64,000 bases of DNA from Candidatus Contendibacter sp. (GTDB lineage: Bacteria; Pseudomonadota; Gammaproteobacteria; Competibacterales; Competibacteraceae), in NCBI GenBank assembly GCA_029624765.1, contig JARSSO010000016.1, positions 1 through 64,000 of the forward strand. Direction: 5' to 3'. The stretch's first letter is position 1. Each line of letters begins with the position of its first letter. A model generated the notes under the pieces. It ran no database searches, had not been told where the DNA came from, and worked only from the letters and a program-made list of their open reading frames with translations. Positions 1-12,614 of this stretch are shown piece by piece. The position numbers and the translations under genes were made by a program.

Positions 1-1
1 G

Positions 2-2644
2 ATTCCCAAGACCACCCGCCTTGCGGACTACACGCCGCCCGCTTACCGGATTCCGGCGGTCGACCTGCGCTTCGATCTGGGCGAGGATTTCACCTTGGTC
101 CATTCCCGGTTGCGCATCGTCCGCGCCGACGCCACCCCCGCCGGGACGGCGCTGGCGCTGGATGGCCAGCATCTGGAACTGGTCGCGCTGGAACTGGACG
201 GCGCCCCGATTGCCGCCGACCGTTACCAAGTCGACGCCGACCACCTGACCCTGCTCGATCCACCCGCCGAGTTTGAATTGGCGACAGTCACCCGTATTCG
301 GCCCCAGGACAATGCCGCGCTTCAGGGACTCTACCAGTCCAGCGGCAACTTCTGCACCCAGTGCGAGGCAGAAGGCTTTCGCCGCATCACTTACTTCCTC
401 GACCGCCCGGACGTGATGGCGGTGTTCACCACCACCCTGGTCGCGGACAAGGCCCGCTATCCGGTGCTGCTGTCCAACGGTAATCCGGTCGCCAGTGGCG
501 AACTGGACGACGGCCGCCACTGGGCAACCTGGCACGATCCATTCCCCAAGCCCGCTTACCTGTTCGCCGTGGTGGCCGGTCATCTGAAACACGTTGAGGA
601 CCACTTCATCACCCGTTCCGGCCGAAAGGTCGCGCTGCGCATTTACGTCGAACCGGACAACATCGACCAGTGCGACCATGCGATGTACTCGCTCAAACAG
701 GCGATGGCCTGGGACGAGGAACGGTTCGGGCTGGAATACGATCTCGATCTTTATCAAATCGTGGCGGTCGGCGATTTCAACATGGGCGCGATGGAGAACA
801 AGGGCCTCAACGTCTTCAACACCAAGTACGTGCTGGCCAAGCCGGAAACCGCCACCGACGCCGACTATCAGGGCATCCTCGGCGTCATCGGCCACGAATA
901 CTTCCACAACTGGACCGGCAACCGGGTCACCTGCCGCGACTGGTTCCAACTCAGCCTCAAGGAAGGACTGACCGTGTTCCGCGACCAGGAATTTTCCTCG
1001 GATTTGGGCTCGCGCGGGGTCAAGCGCATCGAGGACGCGCGCGTGCTCCGCGCCAGCCAGTTCCCGCAGGACGCCGGGCCGCTGGCGCATCCGGTGCGGC
1101 CAGATTCCTACATCGAAATCAATAACTTCTACACAGTCACCGTCTACAACAAGGGCGCGGAGGTGATCCGCATGATGCAAACCCTGCTGGGCCGGGACGG
1201 TTTTCGACGGGGCATGGATTTGTATTTCCAGCGCCACGACGGCCAGGCGGTGACCTGTGACGATTTCGTGGCGGCGATGGCCGACGCCAACGGCGTGGAT
1301 TTCACCCAGTTCAAACGCTGGTACCACCAGGCCGGCACCCCGGAACTGACCGTCAGCGATGACTACGATCCCGCCGCCCGCCGCTATGCCCTCACGATCC
1401 GGCAAGCCTGCCCGCCGACGCCGGGCCAACCCCAGAAGGAGCCGTTCCACATCCCGCTGGCGCTGGGTCTGCTGGATGCCGAGGGTCACGACCTGCCGTT
1501 GCAACTGGAAGGGGAAAGCGCGTCGAGAGGAACCAAGCGGGTGCTGGAACTGCGCGAGCCGGAACACACGTTCCATTTCATCAACGTGCCGGTCCGACCG
1601 GTTCCTTCTCTGCTGCGCGGTTTTTCGGCGCCGGTCAAGCTGAACGGCGCCGAAAGCGACGCCGACCTGCGCTTCCGGCTGGCCCACGATAGCGACGACT
1701 TCAACCGCTGGGACGCCGGCCAGACCCTGGCGATCCGCACCATCCTTGCCTTGGTCGAAGAGCGTCGGCGGGGTATGGCGTGGACGCCGCCGGAATCGCT
1801 TAATGCCGCGCTGGGGCGGGCGCTGACCTCGGGCGCCGATCCGGCCCTGCTGGCGCAGGTACTGACCCTGCCCGGCGAAGGCTATCTCGCCGAACAGATG
1901 GAGGTGGTGGATATGGATGGGATTCACGCCGCGCGGCGCTTCGTCCAGCGGACTCTGGCGGAACGGTTGCGGGAGCCGCTGTGGACGACTTACCAGACTC
2001 TGCGTGACCGGGGGCGCGACGGTTATCGCATCGACGCCGCCGCCATGGGCCGGCGCGCGCTCAAGAACGTCTGCCTGGAATACCTGATGCAACTCGACGC
2101 CGCCGAATCGCGGGCGTCCTGCCTGGAGCAGTTCCACGCCGCCGACAACATGACCGACCAGCTTGGGGCGCTGGCGGCGCTGGTCAACGACGACAGCCCG
2201 GAGCGGGCCGAGGCGCTGGCGATCTTTTACCAGCGCTGGCGGCGCGAGGCGCTGGTGGTGGACAAGTGGCTGAGCCTGCAAGCAACATCGAGCCTGCCCG
2301 GAACGCTGGCCGTTGTCCGGAACCTGATGGCGCACGAAGCTTTCAGCCTTCGCAATCCCAACAAGGTTCGGGCGTTGATCGGCGCGTTTTCCCAGGCCAA
2401 CCCCTGGCATTTCCACGCCGCCGACGGCAGTGGCTATACTTTTCTGGCCGACCGAATCCTGGAGTTGGATGCCTTCAATCCCCAGATCGCCGCGCGGTTG
2501 ATGGCCGCCTTCACCCGCTGGCGCAAATACGATCCGATGCGCCAGGAGAGAATGCGTGAACAACTGGAGCGCATCCTCGCCGCGCCGGCGCTGTCGCCGG
2601 ATGTCTACGAGATTGCCATCAAAAGTCTGGGGTGGGAGAAGTGA
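2..2644 (+). CDS. pepN: Aminopeptidase N (M1 family), 5' end outside the window
   Basis: Zinc metallo-aminopeptidase that removes N-terminal residues from cytoplasmic peptides. The open frame runs to the window edge; the first visible residues (IPKTTRLADYTPP...) match the usual PepN N-terminus, so only about ten residues are missing. Numbering from the first full codon, the substrate-binding GAMEN motif is at residues 262-266. The zinc site is HEYFH at 298-302 with the third ligand Glu321, exactly 18 residues on. The visible 880 residues are the normal family length, and the long helical C-terminal domain is intact. A Met at base 95 is internal and not the start. The next gene, phaP, has its own promoter-like sequence, so co-transcription is not needed. 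Confidence 0.95.
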   Translation: MPKTTRLADYTPPAYRIPAVDLRFDLGEDFTLVHSRLRIVRADATPAGTALALDGQHLELVALELDGAPIAADRYQVDADHLTLLDPPAEFELATVTRIRPQDNAALQGLYQSSGNFCTQCEAEGFRRITYFLDRPDVMAVFTTTLVADKARYPVLLSNGNPVASGELDDGRHWATWHDPFPKPAYLFAVVAGHLKHVEDHFITRSGRKVALRIYVEPDNIDQCDHAMYSLKQAMAWDEERFGLEYDLDLYQIVAVGDFNMGAMENKGLNVFNTKYVLAKPETATDADYQGILGVIGHEYFHNWTGNRVTCRDWFQLSLKEGLTVFRDQEFSSDLGSRGVKRIEDARVLRASQFPQDAGPLAHPVRPDSYIEINNFYTVTVYNKGAEVIRMMQTLLGRDGFRRGMDLYFQRHDGQAVTCDDFVAAMADANGVDFTQFKRWYHQAGTPELTVSDDYDPAARRYALTIRQACPPTPGQPQKEPFHIPLALGLLDAEGHDLPLQLEGESASRGTKRVLELREPEHTFHFINVPVRPVPSLLRGFSAPVKLNGAESDADLRFRLAHDSDDFNRWDAGQTLAIRTILALVEERRRGMAWTPPESLNAALGRALTSGADPALLAQVLTLPGEGYLAEQMEVVDMDGIHAARRFVQRTLAERLREPLWTTYQTLRDRGRDGYRIDAAAMGRRALKNVCLEYLMQLDAAESRASCLEQFHAADNMTDQLGALAALVNDDSPERAEALAIFYQRWRREALVVDKWLSLQATSSLPGTLAVVRNLMAHEAFSLRNPNKVRALIGAFSQANPWHFHAADGSGYTFLADRILELDAFNPQIAARLMAAFTRWRKYDPMRQERMREQLERILAAPALSPDVYEIAIKSLGWEK

Positions 2645-2680
2645 GAGCCCCAGCGGCACTGCTGCATTGCAAAATTTCGG

Positions 2681-2709
2681 TTGACTCCCGTCGTTGCGGG
2701 ATGCAAAAT
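2681..2709 (+). promoter_or_regulatory. Candidate sigma70 promoter of phaP
   Basis: TTGACT at 2681-2686 and CAAAAT at 2704-2709 are separated by 17 bases, about 60 bases before the phaP start. The -10 box is one of three GCAAAAT copies in the region (2669, 2703 and 2712), so a regulator binding them would cover the promoter. Read from sequence only; no start site is known. Confidence 0.45.
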
Positions 2710-2770
2710 GCGCAAAATGATGTTGCGTTGCACCATAAGTCCTTAACCCCATGTGTCAGGAGAGTAAGTA

Positions 2771-3229
2771 ATGGCTAACAATCCCTTCAACCCGTTCGCC
2801 AACCTGGATTTCAGCAAGTTCGACCTGAGCAAGTTCGACATGACGAAGCTGCTGGGCGATGTCAAGATTCCCGGTTTCGACATGGACGCCATCATGACCG
2901 CCCAGCGCAAGAACATCGAAGCGCTGACCGCCGCCAATCGGGCCGCCGTGGAGGGCATGCAGGCGGTCGCGCAACGGCAGGCCGAGATTTTGAGCCAAGC
3001 CATGAGCGAAGTGTCGGCCATCGCCCAGCAATTGTCCGCTGTGGGCAATCCGCAGGAAATGACCACCAAGCAGACCGAGCTGGCTCGCAAGGCGTTCGAG
3101 CAAGCGCTGGCCAACATGCGCGAACTGGCCGAAATGGTCAGCAAGTCCAACACCGAGGCGTTCGCCATCATCAACAAGCGGGTCACCGAGAGCTTGCAGG
3201 AACTGAAGTCCCTGGTTACCCCCAAATAA
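2771..3229 (+). CDS. phaP: Phasin (PHA granule surface protein)
   Basis: Small amphipathic protein that coats polyhydroxyalkanoate granules and controls their number and size. The 152 residues are almost wholly helical, with heptad-like Ala/Glu/Gln/Lys composition. The N-terminus is an FxxFDxSKFDxxK-type run followed by a phasin core (about 35-140: QRKNIEAL, AVAQRQAEIL, KAFEQALANMREL). AGGAGAG lies 6 bases before the ATG. It sits directly upstream of phaC, with a strong terminator between them, so it can be expressed at a much higher level than the synthase, as is usual for phasins. A second phasin-like gene lies at 59135-59611. Confidence 0.9.
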   Translation: MANNPFNPFANLDFSKFDLSKFDMTKLLGDVKIPGFDMDAIMTAQRKNIEALTAANRAAVEGMQAVAQRQAEILSQAMSEVSAIAQQLSAVGNPQEMTTKQTELARKAFEQALANMRELAEMVSKSNTEAFAIINKRVTESLQELKSLVTPK

Positions 3230-3253
3230 GGCACGATTCGCACTGCCATTCAA

Positions 3254-3302
3254 CGGACAGGCCGCCACGGAAATGCCGTGGCGGCCTGTCCGAGTTGTTT
3301 TT
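3254..3302 (+). terminator. Rho-independent terminator after phaP
   Basis: A perfect 17-bp inverted repeat (3254-3270 with 3276-3292) encloses the loop AAATG and is followed by a T-rich run (GTTGTTTTT). It separates phaP from phaC. Confidence 0.9.
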
Positions 3303-3391
3303 GGAGGATGGCCCGCTGACGCGCAACGGGGGACAAGCTAGAATAAGAAGCGATCCGGCGAACCACCATGAGCGAACGAGAGGAATAACGC

Positions 3392-5206
3392 ATGGCCGAG
3401 CAAAAAAGCCCCGAAATCAAGTTACCAGAACTCAAGATGCCCGATCCAGCGCAGATGGCGCAGCTTTTCTCCCATGTCGCCGAAAAGAGCCAGCTTATCG
3501 TCAAGGAATTTCTGACGCGCCAGACGAGCGATGGCATGCACGATCTGCAGGATCAAATGACGCTGGGCAAGTCCTTCCTGGATCTGACTCAAAGGATCAT
3601 GAGCGACCCGGCCAAGCTGGCGCAAGCCCAGATGGATCTGTGGAAAAACTATATGGAACTGTGGCAAAAGGCCGTGCCGGCGCTGTTCGGTCAGCCGATG
3701 GAAACGGTGGTGCGCGAGCCGAAGAGCGACAAACGCTTCAAGCACGACGACTGGCAGGACAACGCGCTGTTTTCCTATATCAAGCAGTCCTACCTGCTGA
3801 CTGCCGGCTGGATTCAGGATGTCGTCGCCAACGTCGAGGGTTACGACGACAGGACCAAGAAAAAACTGCAATTTTACACCCGTCAATTCGTGGATGCGAT
3901 GTCGCCGAGCAATTTCGTGCTGACCAACCCCGAAGTGGTGCGGGCCACCATCGAGTCGGGCGGCCAGAACCTGATCAACGGCTTGAAGAACATGCTCGAC
4001 GATCTCGAGCGCGGCAAGGGCAAGCTGAACATCAAGATGACCGACCTCAACGCCTTCGAACTGGGCAAGAACGTCGCCATCACGCCGGGCAAGGTCGTCT
4101 TCCAGAACGAGATGATCCAGTTGCTCCAATACGACCCGACCACCCCGGAGGTCTACAAGAAGCCGTTCCTGATTTTCCCGCCCTGGATCAACAAGTATTA
4201 CATCATGGACCTGCGGCCCAAGAATTCGCTGGTCAAATGGCTGGTGGATCAGGGCTTCACCGTGTTCTTGATGTCCTGGGTCAATCCCGACGAGCGGATG
4301 GCCGAGTGGGAGTTCGAAAACTATCTCCGGGATGGACCGCTGGCCGCGCTGGACGCCATCGAACAGGCCACCGGCGAGACGGAGGTCAATGCGCTGGGGT
4401 ATTGCCTGGGTGGTACGCTGCTGGCCATCACCAACGCCTATTTGGCGGCCAAGGGCACCCCGCGCATCAGCTCGGGAACCCATCTGACCACGATGATCGA
4501 TTTCTCCCAGCCCGGCGAGTTGGAAGTGTTCATCGAGGAGGAGCAGATCGCCTCGCTGGAGAAGCGCATGGCGGCCAAGGGTTATCTCGACGGCAGCGAG
4601 ATGGCGAATACCTTCAGCATGTTGCGCGCCAATGACCTCATGTGGTCGTTCTTCATCAACAACTACCTGCTCGGCAAGGATCCGTTCCCCTTCGACCTGT
4701 TGTACTGGAACTCGGATTCCACCCGGATGCCGGCGCGGATGCACAGTTTCTATCTGCGCAACTTCTACCAGCAGAACCGTCTGAAGGATCCAGGTGGCAT
4801 CTCGCTCCTCGGAACGCCGATCGACATGCGGCAGGTCAAGGTACCGGCCTATTTCCTGTCCGGGATCGAGGATCACATCTCGCCGTGGATGTCCAACTAC
4901 ATGGGCAGCCTGCTGTTCAGCGGGCCGGTCAAGTTCGTGCTCGCCGGTTCCGGCCACATCGCCGGTCCGATGAATCCGCCGTCGGCGAATAAATACTTCT
5001 ACTGGACCAATCCCAAGCATCCGACCGATCCGAACGAGTGGTTGAAGGAAGCCAAGCAGACCGCTGGATCGTGGTGGCCGGATTGGGGTAAATGGCTGGT
5101 CAAGAATTCCGGCGAGAAAGTCCCGGCCCGTGTGCCGGGGACCGGCAAGCTGCCCATCATCGAGGACGCGCCGGGTTCTTACGTCAAGATGCGGCTGGTC
5201 AAATAA
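3392..5206 (+). CDS. phaC: Class I poly(3-hydroxyalkanoate) synthase
   Basis: Polymerises (R)-3-hydroxyacyl-CoA into PHA on granules. The N-terminal region (about 1-110) is the variable helical domain; an alpha/beta-hydrolase domain follows. The lipase-like box G-Y-C-L-G-G puts the nucleophile at Cys338. The other catalytic residues are Asp494 (GIEDHISPW) and His522 (GSGHIAG). At 604 residues it matches single-subunit class I enzymes, and no phaE or phaR subunit gene is adjacent. GAGAGGAAT precedes the ATG. A TAGAAT sequence around 3340 might be a -10 box, but no convincing -35 was seen. The neighbouring phasin supports the assignment. Confidence 0.96.
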   Translation: MAEQKSPEIKLPELKMPDPAQMAQLFSHVAEKSQLIVKEFLTRQTSDGMHDLQDQMTLGKSFLDLTQRIMSDPAKLAQAQMDLWKNYMELWQKAVPALFGQPMETVVREPKSDKRFKHDDWQDNALFSYIKQSYLLTAGWIQDVVANVEGYDDRTKKKLQFYTRQFVDAMSPSNFVLTNPEVVRATIESGGQNLINGLKNMLDDLERGKGKLNIKMTDLNAFELGKNVAITPGKVVFQNEMIQLLQYDPTTPEVYKKPFLIFPPWINKYYIMDLRPKNSLVKWLVDQGFTVFLMSWVNPDERMAEWEFENYLRDGPLAALDAIEQATGETEVNALGYCLGGTLLAITNAYLAAKGTPRISSGTHLTTMIDFSQPGELEVFIEEEQIASLEKRMAAKGYLDGSEMANTFSMLRANDLMWSFFINNYLLGKDPFPFDLLYWNSDSTRMPARMHSFYLRNFYQQNRLKDPGGISLLGTPIDMRQVKVPAYFLSGIEDHISPWMSNYMGSLLFSGPVKFVLAGSGHIAGPMNPPSANKYFYWTNPKHPTDPNEWLKEAKQTAGSWWPDWGKWLVKNSGEKVPARVPGTGKLPIIEDAPGSYVKMRLVK

Positions 5207-5240
5207 CCGCGCCAGCCCGACGGGTTGGTTGGAGATCGCG

Positions 5241-5272
5241 AACGGCTACCGTGTGAACGGTAGCCGTTTTTT
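5241..5272 (+). terminator. Rho-independent terminator after phaC
   Basis: An 11-bp perfect stem (AACGGCTACCG at 5241-5251 with 5258-5268), a 6-base loop and a run of six T (5267-5272). Confidence 0.9.
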
Positions 5273-5316
5273 CATGTCCGTGGCCGCCATCTCGCGGCGA
5301 GGGCGAAGCGAAGCAT

Positions 5317-5784
5317 ATGGGTAAGTTCGTCGAATGGTCCACGGAACTGAGCGTGGGCATCGAGGAAATCGACGCCCAGCATCAGGTGCTCGTCGACTTG
5401 TTGAACCAGGTTCACGAAGCGATCCAGCAGCGCCAGGGGATGGAAGTCGCCCGGGGCATCGTGACCCGGCTGGGAGAGTACACGCGAGTTCATTTCGCGG
5501 TCGAAGAGAGCTTGATGCGTATCCTGCATTACCCTGGTTACGAAGGACACAAGCGGAAACACGACGAGTTGATCGAACAACTGGCCGAGCTTCACGCCAA
5601 GCTGGACGCCGGCAAGGCCATCACCTTTGAACTGACCCTGTTCCTCAAGACCTGGTTGACCAAGCACATCATGGAAGTGGACAAACGCTATGTCCCACAC
5701 TTTCTGGCGCGTGGCATCGATCCGGTGCTGGCCAGGAAATCCTGGGTAAAGAAACTGTGGGGGACGATGAGCCGGGAGTGGTGA
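5317..5784 (+). CDS. Bacteriohemerythrin
   Basis: Single-domain O2-binding di-iron protein of 155 residues. All seven ligands of the hemerythrin site are present: His22, His59, Glu63 (HFAVEE), His78, His82 (GHKRKH), His117 and Asp122 (HIMEVD). No membrane segment or signalling domain is fused, so it is a soluble cytoplasmic form. In other bacteria such proteins store or deliver O2, or sense it; which applies here cannot be told. It is a single gene between two terminator regions. The extra C-terminal 25 residues (after about 130) are basic and of unknown role. Confidence 0.93.
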   Translation: MGKFVEWSTELSVGIEEIDAQHQVLVDLLNQVHEAIQQRQGMEVARGIVTRLGEYTRVHFAVEESLMRILHYPGYEGHKRKHDELIEQLAELHAKLDAGKAITFELTLFLKTWLTKHIMEVDKRYVPHFLARGIDPVLARKSWVKKLWGTMSREW

Positions 5785-5815
5785 GCGACCGGCCAAATGG
5801 CTGGTGGAGCGAAAT

Positions 5816-5873
5816 GAAACCGGCCGCGCGACGCGGCCGGTTTCGGTAAAACCGGGGGCGGGCAACCGCCCCC
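5816..5873. terminator. Two hairpins between convergent genes
   Basis: One is a 13-bp perfect stem (5816-5828 with 5832-5844, loop CGA). The second is GGGGGCGG/CCGCCCCC (5854-5861 with 5866-5873) with a GCAA loop. They lie between the hemerythrin gene and the convergent pccA. T-tracts are short, so termination strength is uncertain. Confidence 0.6.
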
Positions 5874-5885
5874 ATTGGTTTCGGC

Positions 5886-7871
<1,986 letters not shown>

Positions 7872-7883
7872 GCGTCCCACCCC

Positions 7884-9416
<1,533 letters not shown>

Positions 9417-9848
9417 AGACGCTCTCTCCTCACTGATGCGGGCGCCGGTGGCGGGCCAGCGGCGCCGGAAACTTGGGGACAGACCCTCGAAAGCGGGCGA
9501 GCCAGATCGAGGGGGAGTCAGGTTGAACGCGGCGGGCGTCAATCCGCTCCGCCCGATGGGTCAACGAAACCTTGAATGGCGAAAGACGCGAGCCGCAGGG
9601 CGAACGAGCGGCAAACTGGGGGTGCGGTTCCAATTTCATTAGTCTTTTCAATTTTTTGGATTGGACTTTTGATTATGGCGACGGGGCGCGAACCGCTGGC
9701 GTCAGGTTCGCCAATTATAATAAGGTTTTTAGCCGATTCGCGCTATGCGCCCCGAGTATTTTCGCAAGTCGCCGGTTGCTTCTTCCTGACGGTCCCGCAA
9801 CGCCAGCCCGGCGTAGCCACTTCCGCTATACATATGCCGCTCGTCCGT
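9417..9848. other. Intergenic region between pccB and polA
   Basis: 432 bases without a convincing gene; the reading frames here are extensions of pccB or low-quality overlaps. It should hold the pccB promoter. TATAAT occurs on the minus strand at 9719-9714 and overlaps one on the plus strand (9716-9721), but neither has a good -35 box. An AT-rich patch lies at 9635-9680. No strong terminator follows polA. Confidence 0.5.
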
Positions 9849-12602
9849 TCAATGCGCCTCGTCCCAATTTGCGCCCACGCCGACATCCACCTCCAACAGC
9901 ACGCGCAACTCCGCCGCCGCGACCATCGCCGCCCGGATGCGCTCTCCGGCTTCGGTAACGGCATCCTCGGCCACTTCAAACACCAGTTCGTCGTGAACCT
10001 GCATCAGCATCCGCGCCGGGAAGGCGGAGTCTCGCAACCAGCGGTCCACCGCCAGCATCGCCCGCTTGATGATGTCGGCGGCGGTGCCCTGCATCGGTGC
10101 GTTGATGGCCGCCCGTTCCGCCGCTTGCCGAAGCTGCGAATTGCGGGCGCGAAGGTCTGGCAGATGCAGCCGGCGGCCGAACACCGTCTCCACATAGCCC
10201 TGCTCGGCGGCCCGGCGGCGGGTGTCGTCCATGTACGCCTTGACGCCCGGATAGCGGGCGAAATAGCGCTCCACGTAATCCTTCGCCGCACCGCGCTCGA
10301 TGCCCAGTTGTTGCGCCAGCCCGAACGCCGACATGCCGTAGATCAGCCCGAAATTGATGGCCTTGGCGCCGCGCCGCTGGTCGGCGGTGACTTCATCCAG
10401 GGCCACGCCGAACACCTCGGCGGCGGTGGCGCGATGCACGTCGGCGCCGGTGGCGAAGGCGCGTAGCAAGCCCTCGTCGCCGGACAGATGGGCCATGATC
10501 CGCAGCTCGATCTGCGAATAGTCCGCCGCCAGCATCACCCAGCCCGGTTCCGGCACAAACGCCTGGCGGATGCGCCGCCCTTCCAGGGTGCGGATCGGGA
10601 TGTTCTGCAAGTTGGGATCGGAGGACGATAGCCGGCCGGTGCTGGCCACCGCCTGATGATAGGAGGTGTGGACCCGGCCGGTGCGTGGATGGATTTGCTC
10701 GGGCAACCGGTCGGTGTAGGTGGATTTCAGCTTGCTCAGGGTCCGGTACTCCAAGATGACCTTGGGCAACGGATAATTCAGCGCCAGCTCCTGCAACACA
10801 TCCTCGGCGGTAGAGGACTGGCCGGTGGCGGTTTTCTTCCCCGCCGGCAAACCCATTCGCTCAAATAGAATCGCCTGCAACTGCTTGGGCGATCCCAGGT
10901 TGAACCGCTCCCCGGCCAGGTCGTAAGCCTGCTGCTCCAGTTCCCATAGCCGTTTGGCCAGTTCACCGCTGTGCTGGCGCAACACCGCCGCGTTCACCCG
11001 CACCCCGGTTCGTTCCATCCGCGCCAGGATCGGGATCAGCGGAATTTCCAGCTCTTCATACAACCGCTTCAGCCCCGGTTCCCGCTCCAGGCGCGGCCAC
11101 AGGTAGCGATGCAGGCGCAAGGTCACGTCGGCGTCCTCGGCGGCGTAGGGTCCGGCCTGCTCCAGCGCTACCTGGTTGAAGGTCAACTGCTTCGCGCCCT
11201 TGCCCGCCACGTCCTCGAAGCGAATGGTGCGCAGCTTCAGGTGCCGCTCCGCCAGCGAATCCATGTCGTGCCGGGCGGTCGAATCCAGCACGTAGGATTC
11301 CAGGAGGGTATCGTGCCGGATGCCGCGCAGGGCAATGCCATGATTGGCGAGTACGTGCAGATCGTATTTGAGATGCTGGCCCAGTTTGGGCCGCGTCGGG
11401 TCTTCCAGCAGCGGGCGCAGTTGTTCCAGCACGTGCTCCCGGTTCAACTGGTCCGGGGCGCCGGGGTAGTCGTGCGCCAAGGGTACGTAAGCCGCCTCGC
11501 GTGGGTTCGCTGCGAAGGACACGCCGACGACGCGGGCATCCAGATAATTGAGGCTGGTGGTTTCGGTGTCGAAAGCGAGCAGTTCCGCTGTCCGCAGCCG
11601 CTCCAGCCAGGCGTCGAAAGCGGCTTCATCGAGGATCAGTTCGTAGGCGGGCGGCGGGCTTGTAAGCTCCTCGCTTTCGGTCAAGTTGAGGGGGGCGCCT
11701 GCCGCAAGAACTGCCCTCACCCCCGGCCCCTCTCCCGCTTGCGGGAGAGGGGAGGACAACTCCCGCAGCCAGGAGCGGAATTCATAGCGTTCGTACAACG
11801 CTCGCAATGCGTCGGTATCAGGGGGTGCGGGCCGCAACTCCTGGAACGCGATGGACAGCGGAACGTTGCAATCCAGGGTGGCGAGCTGTCGGGATAGCGG
11901 CAGTTGATCCAACCCGGCCCGGAGCTTGTCGCCGATCTTGCCGGAGATCGAGGCGGCGTTGGCCACCAGATTGTCGAGCGAACCGTACTGGCGCAACCAT
12001 TTGGCTGCAGTTACCGCACCCACACCGGGCACGCCGGGAATGTTGTCGGAACTGTCGCCGACCAGCGCCAAGTAATCCACGATCAACGCCGGTGGCACCC
12101 CGAACTTCTGTTCGACCCCAGCGACGTCAGTCACCATGTTCTTCATGGTGTCCAGCATCCGCACCCGCTCGTCCACCAGTTGCGCCAAGTCCTTGTCGCC
12201 ACTGGCGATCAGCACCGGCAGACCCTTGGCCGTCGCCTGCCGGGTCAGCGTGCCGATGACATCGTCGGCTTCGACGCCCGTCACTTGCAGCAACGGCAGG
12301 CCCATGGCCCGGACGCAGGCGCGCAGCGGTTCGATCTGTTGAATCAGTTGCGGGTCCAGCGGCGGCCGATGCGCCTTGTAGTCAGCGAACATCGCGTGGC
12401 GAAAGGTCTTGCCGGGCGCATCGAACACCACCGCCAGATAATCCGGCCGGTAGTCGGCCAGCAGCTTGCGCAACATGTTCAACACGCCATACAGCGCGCC
12501 GGTTGGTTCGCCAGACTTCGTGCTCAGCGCCGGCAGCGCGTTGAAGGCCCGGTGCAGCCAGGAGGAACCATCCACCAGCAACAGCGGTTTGGGTGCGGTC
12601 AT
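9849..12602 (-). CDS. polA: DNA polymerase I
   Basis: Repair and Okazaki-fragment-processing polymerase, 917 residues. Domains in order: 5'-3' nuclease (about 1-280), 3'-5' exonuclease (about 325-510, FDTET acidic motif retained) and family A polymerase. Polymerase motif A is DYSQIELR, motif B is RRGAKAINFGLIYG and motif C is QVHDELVFEV. The linker between nuclease and exonuclease (about 281-298) reads SPLPQAGEGPGVRA and is encoded by a palindromic repeat inserted in frame (see the repeat entry). It starts 12 bases after the larB stop, so it may be read through from the lar genes, an unusual arrangement for polA. Confidence 0.97.
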   Translation of the reverse strand: MTAPKPLLLVDGSSWLHRAFNALPALSTKSGEPTGALYGVLNMLRKLLADYRPDYLAVVFDAPGKTFRHAMFADYKAHRPPLDPQLIQQIEPLRACVRAMGLPLLQVTGVEADDVIGTLTRQATAKGLPVLIASGDKDLAQLVDERVRMLDTMKNMVTDVAGVEQKFGVPPALIVDYLALVGDSSDNIPGVPGVGAVTAAKWLRQYGSLDNLVANAASISGKIGDKLRAGLDQLPLSRQLATLDCNVPLSIAFQELRPAPPDTDALRALYERYEFRSWLRELSSPLPQAGEGPGVRAVLAAGAPLNLTESEELTSPPPAYELILDEAAFDAWLERLRTAELLAFDTETTSLNYLDARVVGVSFAANPREAAYVPLAHDYPGAPDQLNREHVLEQLRPLLEDPTRPKLGQHLKYDLHVLANHGIALRGIRHDTLLESYVLDSTARHDMDSLAERHLKLRTIRFEDVAGKGAKQLTFNQVALEQAGPYAAEDADVTLRLHRYLWPRLEREPGLKRLYEELEIPLIPILARMERTGVRVNAAVLRQHSGELAKRLWELEQQAYDLAGERFNLGSPKQLQAILFERMGLPAGKKTATGQSSTAEDVLQELALNYPLPKVILEYRTLSKLKSTYTDRLPEQIHPRTGRVHTSYHQAVASTGRLSSSDPNLQNIPIRTLEGRRIRQAFVPEPGWVMLAADYSQIELRIMAHLSGDEGLLRAFATGADVHRATAAEVFGVALDEVTADQRRGAKAINFGLIYGMSAFGLAQQLGIERGAAKDYVERYFARYPGVKAYMDDTRRRAAEQGYVETVFGRRLHLPDLRARNSQLRQAAERAAINAPMQGTAADIIKRAMLAVDRWLRDSAFPARMLMQVHDELVFEVAEDAVTEAGERIRAAMVAAAELRVLLEVDVGVGANWDEAH
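11711..11760. repeat. Palindromic dispersed repeat inserted in frame within polA
   Basis: A 12-bp perfect stem (11727-11738 with 11741-11752, loop TT) flanked by CCCTCACCCCCGG. This is the form of a REP-like element usually seen between genes. Here it stays in frame with polA and falls in an interdomain linker. A diverged relative lies at 16105-16143. Confidence 0.85.
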
Positions 12603-12614
12603 CGCTCGCTCTCG

